From NCBI GenBank assembly GCA_001586965.3, contig LUCW03002272.1:50001-70000 (forward strand): a stretch of DNA of 20,000 nt, written 5' to 3'. The notes beneath the pieces were generated by a model. The model did not search any database. It worked only from the letters and a program-made list of their open reading frames with translations, and had not been told where the DNA came from. Each line of letters begins with the position of its first letter. The stretch's first letter is position 1. The translations under genes and the position numbers were made by a program. This document shows positions 1 to 9,904 of the stretch, one piece after another. This DNA comes from Sphaeroforma sirkka (Eukaryota > Opisthokonta > Ichthyosporea > Ichthyophonida).

Positions 1-1297
<1,297 letters not shown>

Positions 1298-1649
1298 AGC
1301 AAGCTGTACGTCGTAATGAGATAATAAACTGTAAAGGTTTTAAGAATCACTACGTATATATTAATAAATAGTCCAGCGCAAGTCGCAGTGTCTTGCCCGG
1401 CCCGACTCTTTTGTGATCCCCAGAAAACAAACAAACTTGTATTCCACTCATAGCACAGCAACCGCATGGTACGTTAGCTGAACTCTGTACGTAGTAATGA
1501 AAAATAAACTGTGAAGGTTTCGTGAACCACTACATATATATAAATAAATAAATAGTTCAGCGCAAGTGACAGTGTCTTGCCCGGCACAACTCTTTTGTGG
1601 TCCCCAGAAAACAAATAAACTTGTATTCGCACTCATAGCACAGCAACCG
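1298..1649 (+). repeat. Tandem repeat family R, about 1.9 units of ~181 bp
   Basis: Two adjacent units start near 1306 and 1487 (period 181 bp). Each contains a GTACGTnGTAATGA-type start, an A/T-rich TATATAAATAAATA stretch and a GC-richer core with the words AGTGTCTTGCCCGG and CTCATAGCACAGCAACC. The same family recurs at 9443-9690 in the same orientation. It is not part of the LTR element. It could be a satellite fragment or a dimeric SINE-like repeat; I could not find convincing Pol III A and B boxes, so I leave it unclassified. Confidence 0.8.
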
Positions 1650-2576
1650 TGAGAGACTACAGTAGTAGGCGTATTTCTATATACGTTGATAACGTATTTC
1701 GTCGTCAGCCCGACTGTAATTTGGGTCTTGTTCTCAAATTAAAATAAGTATAGGTGTGTCAGCCTGAGAGAACGTAAGAGTAATTTGAGACTTTTTCTCA
1801 GATTATTATATTTATAGAATACGAGCCAATGGCTAGCCGAGATCCGAGGTCCGAGACTGAGTGTGTTAACAGAGAATATGATATATTTATTTCTAGAAAA
1901 CATATCCGAGTGCTAAAGTGTTCTGCATAAGGTTTCTCATACTGATCATATGAGCTCTTACCCTGGCAAACCCAAGTGGTTGAACACTAGTACAAACACA
2001 ATCAGTATATAACTGAGGGTGAGATCATAAACATATTCATTCGAATGCACCATACTTTAGATACATTTGCACTTTATTTAAAGTCTACTACATTATACTC
2101 TAACATACCGCATGATAAGTTGTGGACAAAGTACCCTAGGCGAATATTTTGGACCGGATCTGAGAGAGAAATTTAGGACCGGATCTGAGAGAGAAATTTA
2201 GGACCGGACCAGAGGACCGGACTGCTTAGTGGAATAGAGAATATAATGAGATAGAAGTGATGACTCATCTAAAACCATATCGTGTATTTTCACATAACCC
2301 GATAGTATAGAAAGTCTTGTTCCACATTGAATCGTGATTAATAAATATAGCAGGAGCACCATTCCCAATGGCACGTCTGACTAAGTTCACCTATTTCAGA
2401 TTTAGCACTCTTTAATAAGTGTTACTTAAGTTTGACCACACTTTTAGGTGACCGAACTACTGTATGTATTATATTACGTTCCTCACAGGTTAAGCTTGTA
2501 AACTTCGATGTATATTTATCAGCTATAAACAATGTTATATAAACGTCGATACAGTTTAAGTCGGATAGGATTCAGC
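1650..2576. other. Non-coding stretch, no gene recognised
   Basis: No long open frame or recognisable protein. The only structure I see is the 25-bp tandem repeat at 2151-2208. The words TGTAAACTTCGATG near 2496 also occur in the retroelement leader-like sequence near 6097-6110, so part of this stretch may be decayed element-derived sequence. Confidence 0.5.
2151..2208 (+). repeat. 25-bp tandem repeat, about 2.3 copies
   Basis: Two perfect 25-bp units (2151-2175 and 2176-2200) starting GGACCGGATCTGAGAGAG are followed by a partial third and a further GGACCGGA word near 2214. No function is apparent. Confidence 0.9.
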
Positions 2577-2596
2577 TGTAGAAATACGGCCTCCGG
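2577..2596 (+). mobile_element. 20-bp LTR-start fragment of the Ty3/gypsy element
   Basis: These 20 bases are identical to the first 20 bases of the LTRs that begin at 4963, 5354 and 9203. Here the match stops and telomere-type repeats follow immediately. No polypurine tract precedes this copy, so it is an isolated scrap of an LTR end. Confidence 0.85.
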
Positions 2597-2672
2597 TTTA
2601 GGGTTTAGGGTTTAGGGCTTTAGGGTTTTAGGGTTTAGGGTTTAGGGTTTTAGGGTTTAGGGTTTAGGGTTT
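2597..2672 (+). repeat. Interstitial telomeric repeat (TTTAGGG)n
   Basis: Ten G-strand units plus a final TTT: seven TTTAGGG heptamers and three octamers with one extra T or C. The G-rich strand reads rightwards, the direction in which telomerase would extend a chromosome end lying on the left. The array sits exactly between an LTR-start fragment and an inverted pol fragment, so it is a junction sequence, not a free telomere in this assembly. Confidence 0.95.
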
Positions 2673-2917
2673 ATGAGTCAACGACCTATATTCAGAAACC
2701 TGTTTGTTATGTTCTGCGGCGAACATATCAACAGTAAATGGACCCCATCGTGATTGAGCGAGGTTAAACCATTTCTTATTTAGCATCCAATCGGTTGCTA
2801 ATAACTCCTTGACTGTTTTCTGGTAGTCGGGTACAAGTCGAGAGAGCATGTCAGGAAGATGGTTATGTATTCCTGGAATGTGTGTTATAGTAAAGGCGAA
2901 CTTGGCAATAATGTCAT
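2673..2917 (-). mobile_element. Inverted Ty3/gypsy pol fragment
   Basis: These 245 bp are the near-identical reverse complement of 6648-6892 in copy 2, covering the end of RNase H and the start of the methyltransferase-like segment. The left end abuts the telomeric repeats. The right end joins forward-oriented element sequence at a shared CAT trinucleotide. It is a rearranged fossil piece with no independent coding role. Confidence 0.9.
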
Positions 2918-4962
2918 TGTTTGTCGCATCGGTCCTGCAGGTACCACTAAGTGGAAACCCTCAACCGAATTCTTAGCTAAACTAGAGGAGTCTAAAGAGT
3001 TTGAACAAAAGCTCAAGACTCGTACAACACATGCACCCAACAAGATCGCAGTCGAGGTAATGCCGATTGAAACGGCATTAGATCGTAAAAACATGGAACT
3101 AGCTAAGGCCATGGATCAAAGACTCAAAACTCTAAGAGAACCTGAAGCTCGCACTCAACTACTTAAAGCGCTGCTTAAAGAACAGCCAGGAGTTGCGAAA
3201 CAACTGAAGAAGATACTTCAACAATCCAATGTTGTCAATTATGTATCTCAGGAGTCTACCCCTCCTGATACTGAGGTTGCCCTTTCCAACAGGACTATGG
3301 TTCATCCAGCCAGCGTTACGCAGAGTCTGACTGACTTAGAGGAGCTCGAAAGTAGAGTTAAAATTATACATAATTTAACGCATCGAGCATATGAGCATAC
3401 TTATAAAATGGCTATTCGTGCAGGGCTTGATCACCCGGCGCTGAAAGAAACCATACGTGAAGTATACCGACGCTGTACTGATTGTGAAAAGAACCAGATC
3501 AAGCGATACGGTTGGGCGCCCCTAAAAAAGTGTGACAGAAGACCAACCGATGCGCCGAGTCATAGTCGATTTGGTTAAACTCCCGCGATCCAAGCATACT
3601 GGCGATGTATACATCTGTCATTTCTTATGTGTGGCTTCGGGCTATAACTTGCTTTATGCAATACCGAACAAACGTCCACAAACAGTGGCAGAATTATGCT
3701 ATCACGTCTTCAATGACTTCGGTTTCCCCGAGTACTATGTTCTGATAACGGTAGTGAGTTTTGTACCGACGTAATGGAGGCAATTATACTCGTATCAGGC
3801 ATGACCCATAGGCGTGGTGTTCCTTACAAACCTCAAACGCAGGGTGCAAATGAGACACGTCATAGAGAACTTAAGAAACTCTTGCGTACCGCACTAGACG
3901 ACGTTGAGGATATGTGGCCTTATCATTTGAAATGGGTTCAGACTCAAATGAATAACTGCATGAATCCTCAAACTGGAACACTCCCGTTTCACTATTTCTT
4001 TGGCCGCTATAGTGAATTACAAGCAACGTTTGATAAAACTGCGCCCGAGAAACACGCTACCCCGTGGCTACAAAAGATCGAGCATATGCAGAACGTTGTT
4101 TACCCCTGTTTACTCGAGCACAAGAATCGCGTCCTACTTAAAGCGTATGACCGATGGAATAACACTAAGAACATTGTTCAGTTCAAAGTCGGCGATTACG
4201 TTAACATTATAAATCGAAACGCCAACGTTACCGAACTCTCTTCTAAGACGATAGGACCTTTTGTTATTTCCTACCATGATGAGAAGAGTGATACTTACGA
4301 AGTGAATAACATTGATGGTACTAGCGCAACCAATCTAGGCACTCACCGTATCCCTACCTCCGAACTCTCATTCGCTCGCTCATTTGATTCTGATGTACCA
4401 GTCATGGAGTCACAAGTCAAAGATATAATTGACAAAACATCCGAAGACGGTTACACTTACTACAAGACCCGTTTCATGGATGGGACAGTAGCTTGGCTAA
4501 CCTCCGATGCATTTCGTGAATCTCGCGACTTTCTTCGTATCTTTAATAAGAAATGGAATAAGCGTTTACATAAGAACACACGAGATAAACGAAAAGCGTT
4601 TCCTCAGGTGACTACAAACCCTGACGGATCTGAAATTCCCTATTTGCCACCTACTTCCTACGTGACTAAACTTTCTGATCTGCTTACCAACAGTGCAGAA
4701 AATTGTTCAAACTTACTTACTAATGAAGAACAGCCTTTGGCTATTACCTTACCAAATAATAAACGTAAGGCGCCTACATCGGAAATGGTTACTGGACCAA
4801 ATACTAAACGACATAGAGTACAACATGAGTCTTGAACTCGTACATATAGGCACATACTTACTCGATAAGTCATGACCGAAACCATTTTTACTTTGGATTT
4901 CGCTTTACCAACTAGATCGTATCTTAACGTACGTTCGTAGTTCTAAAAGCTACTGGGGGCTA
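2918..4962 (+). mobile_element. Ty3/gypsy retroelement copy 1, 5'-truncated fossil
   Basis: A partial chromovirus-like Ty3/gypsy element holding only the 3' half of pol. Parts in order: the linker before integrase; the HHCC zinc-binding region (about 3370-3500); the integrase core, with the conserved Glu region near 3850 (PQTQGANETRH); a GPY/F module near 4180-4320 containing IGPFVI; a chromodomain-like segment near 4400-4550; and a basic C-terminal patch with KRK and KRHR words. A polypurine stretch (ACTGGGGG) lies just before the 3' LTR. Gag, protease, RT and RNase H are absent. By eye it differs from copy 2 at roughly 25-30 sites over about 2.05 kb, so the two share a recent common source. 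It is a broken fossil with at least one break besides the truncation. Confidence 0.9.
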
Positions 4963-5013
4963 TGTAGAAATACGGCCTCCGGTCAGTCTAAAATATCAAG
5001 ATCAATTGAGATA
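4963..5013 (+). mobile_element. Start of the 3' LTR of copy 1 (51 bp)
   Basis: It begins TGTAGAAATACGG directly after the polypurine tract of copy 1 and matches the LTR starts at 5354 and 9203 for 51 bp. It then switches, after CTAG, into the 85-bp segment at 5018-5102 instead of the usual LTR body. Only the LTR edge survives here. Confidence 0.85.
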
Positions 5014-5017
5014 CTAG

Positions 5018-5102
5018 ATGGAACTTTATTTATATCAGCTAATGTATTAACGTGACTTACGTTATTATGTCTATTTACAAATTAGGCAAGTGGTCATGAA
5101 CA
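5018..5102 (+). repeat. 85-bp repeat X, first copy
   Basis: It starts ATGGAACTTTATTTATATCA and matches 5669-5753 in the same orientation with a handful of substitutions. Both copies directly follow LTR sequence and are preceded by AG, but the length of LTR before them differs (51 bp here, about 315 bp in the second). It is probably element leader or element-associated sequence. Its role is unknown. Confidence 0.85.
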
Positions 5103-5174
5103 CTTAGTACTTCTAGTGAAAATTATTCAATAAAGAACAGCTAGAGGTACGCCCTGTGTGATCGAGGATATTTA

Positions 5175-5349
5175 GGCTCTTAACAAGAGGCAGTCCCGAT
5201 CATTCTTACACAAGCTACCACTGCTAAATCCTAACTGACTAAATTGTATTTTAGTTTAATATAGTTTGAAACCTAGTAATTTCCATCGAAGTTTACACAG
5301 CAGTGGTAGCGTATGTAAGAATGATCGGGACTGCCTTTTGGTAAGAGCC
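5175..5349. mobile_element. MITE-like inverted-repeat element, 175 bp
   Basis: Two 51-bp arms (5175-5225 and 5299-5349) are inverted repeats matching at 47 of 51 positions. The termini read GGCTCTTA, and TTA flanks both ends (5172-5174 and 5350-5352), as expected for a 3-bp target duplication. A TTA/TWA duplication and GGC-type ends fit PIF/Harbinger (Tourist-like) MITEs, but no transposase is present, so the family is inferred. Unexpectedly, the 73-bp centre contains 44 bp (5254-5297) identical to the reverse complement of 6097-6140. The right end lies 4 bp before an LTR start. Confidence 0.65.
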
Positions 5350-5353
5350 TTAA

Positions 5354-5668
5354 TGTAGAAATACGGCCTCCGGTCAGTCTAAAATATCAAGATCATTTGA
5401 GATAATACATTGGGTTTTATTTGTATTTTAAATAATTTAGTACAAGCTCTTTTTCCAATATTTCCAAAGTGTTCTAAATTCACTTTGATGGCTCCAATAG
5501 CCTGAGTATTTGGTATGACTCATCTACTTGGACCTATTTGAGACATTAGTAGATGTAGGATATTGTAAACTATATTTTATAATCTCCGAACTACTACTTA
5601 TAGATTTTGGTCCTCCCGCCAATCTCCAAAATCCAATAAGTCTTTTTCTTTTTTTAACTTTTCTTCAG
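5354..5668 (+). mobile_element. LTR sequence upstream of copy 2
   Basis: It begins with the shared TGTAGAAATACGG start and matches the 240 bp at 9203-9442 closely and without length change. It continues about 75 bp further to a pyrimidine-rich TTTTCTTCAG end. The true LTR end is not clear, because no terminal CA flanked by a convincing primer-binding site is visible. It could be a solo LTR or the remnant 5' LTR of the element represented by copy 2. Confidence 0.7.
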
Positions 5669-5753
5669 ATGGAACTTTATTTATATCAGCTAATGTATTA
5701 ACGTGACTTACGCTAGCATGTCTATCTACAAATTAGGCATGTGGTCATGAACA
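5669..5753 (+). repeat. 85-bp repeat X, second copy
   Basis: Same-orientation partner of 5018-5102. Its right end overlaps the last codons of the minus-strand ORF at 5745-6014. Confidence 0.85.
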
Positions 5754-6014
5754 TAGAGCTTCACTCCTAGGTGATACACGGACGCTGGCGAGCCTTTCCG
5801 CGGTAGTAGATACCTCTTCTTCCAAGGCTTTAGGATCCGACGAGTCATAATCAGAATAATCCTCTGTACCAACCTCAGAATTGGCTTCCCCAACAGTTTC
5901 CTCGGCAGGCTCAACTCCAGACAGGCTAGGTGTTTCCACAGGGACCTCAGGAACTTCGGCAGGCTTAGCAGGCTTAGAGCTAGCGGCTCCCTTGCCTTTA
6001 GAAGTACCCTTAGC
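5745..6014 (-). CDS. Small Lys/Ala-start, acidic low-complexity ORF (89 aa), unknown
   Basis: A reverse-strand frame starting at the ATG at 6012-6014 reads MAKGTSKGKGAASSKP, then Pro/Glu/Val-rich and acidic Ser/Asp segments (TEDYSDYDSSDP), ending in a Ser/Arg-rich tail. No domain is recognised. A short basic start followed by acidic low complexity would suit the N-terminal part of a retroelement Gag. Its position between an LTR and pol supports that, but its orientation opposes both flanking pol copies. It may belong to an inverted piece of the same or a related fossil element. Composition alone makes it look more coding-like than its surroundings. Confidence 0.35.
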   Translation of the reverse strand, partial: AKGTSKGKGAASSKPAKPAEVPEVPVETPSLSGVEPAEETVGEANSEVGTEDYSDYDSSDPKALEEEVSTTAERLASVRVSPRSEALCS

Positions 6015-6096
6015 CATAGTATTTGGTGGATAGTAAATCGATGTTAGACAGTCTAGAAGCAGTACACTACTATAACTACTAATTAACCGAAAAATA

Positions 6097-6140
6097 TGTA
6101 AACTTCGATGGAAATTACTAGGTTTCAAACTATATTAAAC
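6097..6140 (-). repeat. 44-bp segment shared with the MITE-like element centre
   Basis: This is the exact reverse complement of 5254-5297. It lies in the presumed 5' leader of the minus-strand ORF at 5745-6014, just before forward-oriented pol sequence starts. The perfect match shows a recent copy or rearrangement event. Confidence 0.9.
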
Positions 6141-6149
6141 TATCAACAC

Positions 6150-9100
6150 CAATTACTGGTGGAGATGTGAACTCTGTGTGTGGGTTTGTTAACTTCTTCT
6201 CGGATTTGGTACCGCATCTTTCTCATTACTTAAAGCCTTTTAGTCACCTACGGCTGCACAAAGGACCTTTGGGAAAGCTTTGGACTAAAGAATGTGATGA
6301 TGCATTTAAACTAGTCAAAAGTAAAGTAATGGACGCACCCATCATGCAGTACCCTGTGGATGGTGTCCCATTCCAAGTAGCAACCGACGCTTCAGATCGA
6401 GCGGTAGGTGGAGTGCTTTACCAAACGATAAATGGCAAACCGCGCTACATACAATTCTTTAGCAAGAGTTATAATAAGAGTCAACGGAATTACCCTACCG
6501 TTAAACAAGAGCTCCTTGCTATAGTTACTGCGCTAAGACAGTTTAAAGACTACCTTTATGGAAGTTACTTTACTGTCGCCTGTGATCAAAAGTCTTTAAC
6601 ATACTTAAAAGATATGAACCCTGATTCACAGTTGGTGAGCCGCTGGCATGACATTATTGCCAAGTTCGCTTTTAATATAACACACATACCAGGAATACAT
6701 AACCATCTTCCTGACATGCTCTCTCGACTTGTGCCCGACTACCAGAAAACAGTCAAGGAGTTATTAGCAACCGATTGGATGCTAAATAAGAAATGGTTTA
6801 ACCTCGCTCAATCACGATGGGGTCCATTTACTGTTGATATGTTCGCCGCAGAACATAACAAACAGGTTTCTGAATATAGGTTGTTGACTCATCCTAAAGG
6901 TGATGCATTTCAGCTTGACTTATCAAAGCATAATGCGTGGGCTAACCCACCTTGTCAACTTATCGCACAGTTGTTAAATTATGTTAATATTACTAAATCT
7001 ACCATTACGCTGTGTTGTCCCTTACGTAACTCCGACCCATGGATACGTGATTTAATTAATATGATTCAAGACGAACCTATTTATGCCGACCGTGAAACCG
7101 ACACGTTTTTGTATCAGGGATCCTATTCTATTAACAAGACACCTTGGAAACACACCATTGTTTGTCGCATCGGTCCTGCAGGTACCACTAAGTGGAAACC
7201 CTCAACCGAATTCTTAGCTAAACTAGAGGAGTCTAAAGAGTTTGAACAAAAGCTCAAGACTCGTACAACACATGCACCCAACAAGATTGCAGTCGAGGTA
7301 ATGCCGATTGAAAAGGCATTAGATCGTAAAAACATGGAACTAGCTAAAGCCATGGATCAAAGACTCAAAACTCTAAGAGAACCTGAAGCTCGCACTCGAC
7401 TACTTAAAGCGCTGCTTAAAGAACAGCCAGGAGTTGCGAAACAACTGAAGAAGATACTTCAACAATCTAATGTTGTCAATTATGTATCTCAGGAGTCTAC
7501 CCCTCCTGATACTGAGGTTGCCCTTTCCAACAGGACTATGGTTCATCCAGCCAGCGTTACGCAGAATCTGACTGACTTAGAGGAGCTCGAAAGTAGAGTT
7601 AAAATTATACATAATTTAACGCATCGAGCATATGAGCATATTTATAAAATGGCTATTCGTGCAGGGCTTGATCACCCGGCGCTGAAAGAAACCATACGTG
7701 AAGTATACCGACGCTGTACTGATTGTGAAAAGAACCAGATCAAGCGATACGGTTGGGCACCCCTAAAAGGTGTGACAGAAGACCAACCGATGCGCCGAGT
7801 CATAGTCGATTTAGCTAAACTCCCGCGATCCAAGCATACTGGCGATGTATATATCTGTCATTTCTTATGTGTGGCTTCGGGCTATAACTTGCTTTATGCA
7901 ATACCGAACAAACGTCCACAAACAGTGGCAGAATTATGCTATCACGTCGTCAATGACTTCGGTTTCCCCGAGTACTATGTTCTGATAACGGTAGTGAGTT
8001 TTGTACCGACGTAATGGAGGCACTTATACTCGTATCAGGCATGACCCATAGGCGTGGTGTTCCTTACAAACCTCAAACGCAGGGTGCAAATGAGACACGT
8101 CATAGAGAACTTAAGAAACTCTTGCGTACCGCACTAGACGACGTTGAGGATATGTGGCCGTATCATTTGAAATGGGTTCAGACTCAAATGAATAACTGCA
8201 TGAATCCTCAAACTGGAACACTCCCATTTCACTATTTCTTTGGCCGCTATAGTGAATTACAAGCAACGTTTGATAAAACTGCGCCCGAGAAACACGCTAC
8301 CCCGTGGCTACAAAAGATCGAGCATATGCAGAACGTTGTTTACCCCTGTTTACTCGAGCACAAGAATCGCGTCCTACTTAAAGCGTATGACCGATGGAAT
8401 AACACTAAGAACATTGTTCAGTTCAAAGTCGGCGATTACGTTAACATTATAAATCGAAACGCCAACGTTACCGAACTCTCTTCTAAGACGATAGGACCTT
8501 TTGTTATTTCCTACCATGATGAGAAGAGTGATACTTACGAAGTGAATAACATTGATGGTACTAGCGCAACCAATCTAGGCACTCACCGTATCCCTACCTC
8601 CGAACTCTCATTCGCTCGCTCATTTGATTCTGATGTACCAGTCATGGAGTCACAAGTCAAAGATATAATTGACAAAACATCCGAAGACGGTTACACTTAC
8701 TACAAGACCCGTTTCATGGATGGGACAGTAGCTTGGCTAACCTCCGATGCATTTCGTGAATCTCGCGACTTTCTTCGTATCTTTAATAAGAAATGGAATA
8801 AGCGTTTACATAAGAACACACGAGATAAACGAAAAGGGTTTCCTCAGGTGACTGCAAACCCTGACGTATCTGAAATTCCCTATTTGCCACCTACTTCCTA
8901 CGTGACTAAACTTTCTGATCTGCTTACCAACAGTGCAGAAAATTGTTCAAGCTTACTTACTAATGAAGAACACCCTTTGGCTATTACCTTACCAAATAAT
9001 AAACGTAAGGCGCCTACATCGGAAATGGTTACTGGACCAAATACTAAACGACATAGAGTACAACATGAGTCTTGAACTCGTACATATAGGCACATACTTA

Positions 9101-9202
9101 CTCGATAAGTCATGACCGAAACCGTTTTTACTTTGGTTTTCGCTTTACCAACTAGATCGTCTCTTAACGTACGTTCGTGGTTCTAAAAGCTACTGGGGGC
9201 TA
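6150..9202 (+). mobile_element. Ty3/gypsy retroelement copy 2, partial fossil
   Basis: The longer copy of the same chromovirus-like family, entering pol just after RT. Parts in order: RNase H (about 6370-6725) with the conserved VATDASD and ELLAI words and a DMLSRL end; a segment at about 6785-7140 with WGPFTVDMFAAEHNKQ and ANPPCQL that resembles the Dam-methyltransferase-like domain of DIRS elements; a charged linker; integrase HHCC zinc region (7610-7740) ending CTDC; integrase core with its first Asp in VIVDLAKL near 7800 and the Glu region near 8090; GPY/F module (IGPFVI, about 8420-8560); chromodomain-like segment (about 8640-8790); and a basic KRK/KRHR tail. A polypurine ACTGGGGG lies at 9192-9199, before the LTR. 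Gag, protease and RT are missing. It is broken, with a small number of breaks, and looks young because it is so close to copy 1. Confidence 0.92.
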
Positions 9203-9442
9203 TGTAGAAATACGGCCTCCGGTCAGTCTAAAATATCAAGATCAATTGAGATAAGACATTGGTTTTTATTTGTATTTTAAATAATTTAGTACAAGCTCTT
9301 TTTCCAATATTTCCAAAGTGTTCTAAATTCACTTTGATGGCTCCAATAGCCTGAGTATTTGGTATGACTCATCTACTTGGACCTATTTGAGACATTAGTA
9401 GATGTAGGATATTATAAACTATATTTTATAATCTCCGAACTA
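9203..9442 (+). mobile_element. 3' LTR of copy 2 (240 bp visible)
   Basis: It starts TGTAG immediately after the polypurine tract of copy 2 and matches 5354-5593 along its whole length. It ends abruptly at GAACTA, where repeat family R begins in mid-unit. Either the LTR truly ends about here or it is cut by the R repeat. Confidence 0.85.
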
Positions 9443-9690
9443 TAGTCCAGCGCAAGTCACAGTGTCTTGCCCGGCCCGACTCTTTTGTGGTCCCCCGAAA
9501 ATAAAAAACTTGTATTCGCACTCATAGCACAGCAACCGCATGATACGTTAGCTGAACTCTGTACGTAGTAATGAGATAATAAACTGTGAAGGTTTCGTGA
9601 ACCACTGCATATATATAAATAAATAAATAGTTCAGCGAAGTCGCAGTGTCTTGCCCGGCACGACTCTTTTGTGGTCCCCAGAATTCAAAT
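9443..9690 (+). repeat. Repeat family R, second locus (about 1.3 units)
   Basis: Same family and orientation as 1298-1649. It begins in mid-unit at TAGTCCAGCGCAAG exactly where the LTR stops, runs through one full unit junction and fades out after GTGGTCCCCAGAATTC. The bases from about 9691 to 9904 hold nothing I recognise, apart from being the likely 5' flank of the methyltransferase gene. Confidence 0.8.
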
Positions 9691-9904
9691 AAAATCATAG
9701 CCTTCTGAAAATCGAACAATAAGATAAAACATTAAAACATACGAAGTTCGGTATGTATACAGTGCAAGGTTACATCCACCATGCATGATATAGGGTTTTG
9801 ACACGACTTTATCGCTAAAAATCTATTGTGAGGACTATTTTTACTATTATACCGTTTCTATGAACGAGCACCTCCGGTAGCTTCTTCTTTTGTTCTGATA
9901 CAGA

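Noticed and set aside
5594-5640. Possible tRNA primer-binding site (TTGGTCCTCCCG) after the LTR upstream of copy 2
   Set aside because: The preceding bases do not give a normal LTR end in CA, and I could not match it to the 3' end of a specific tRNA.
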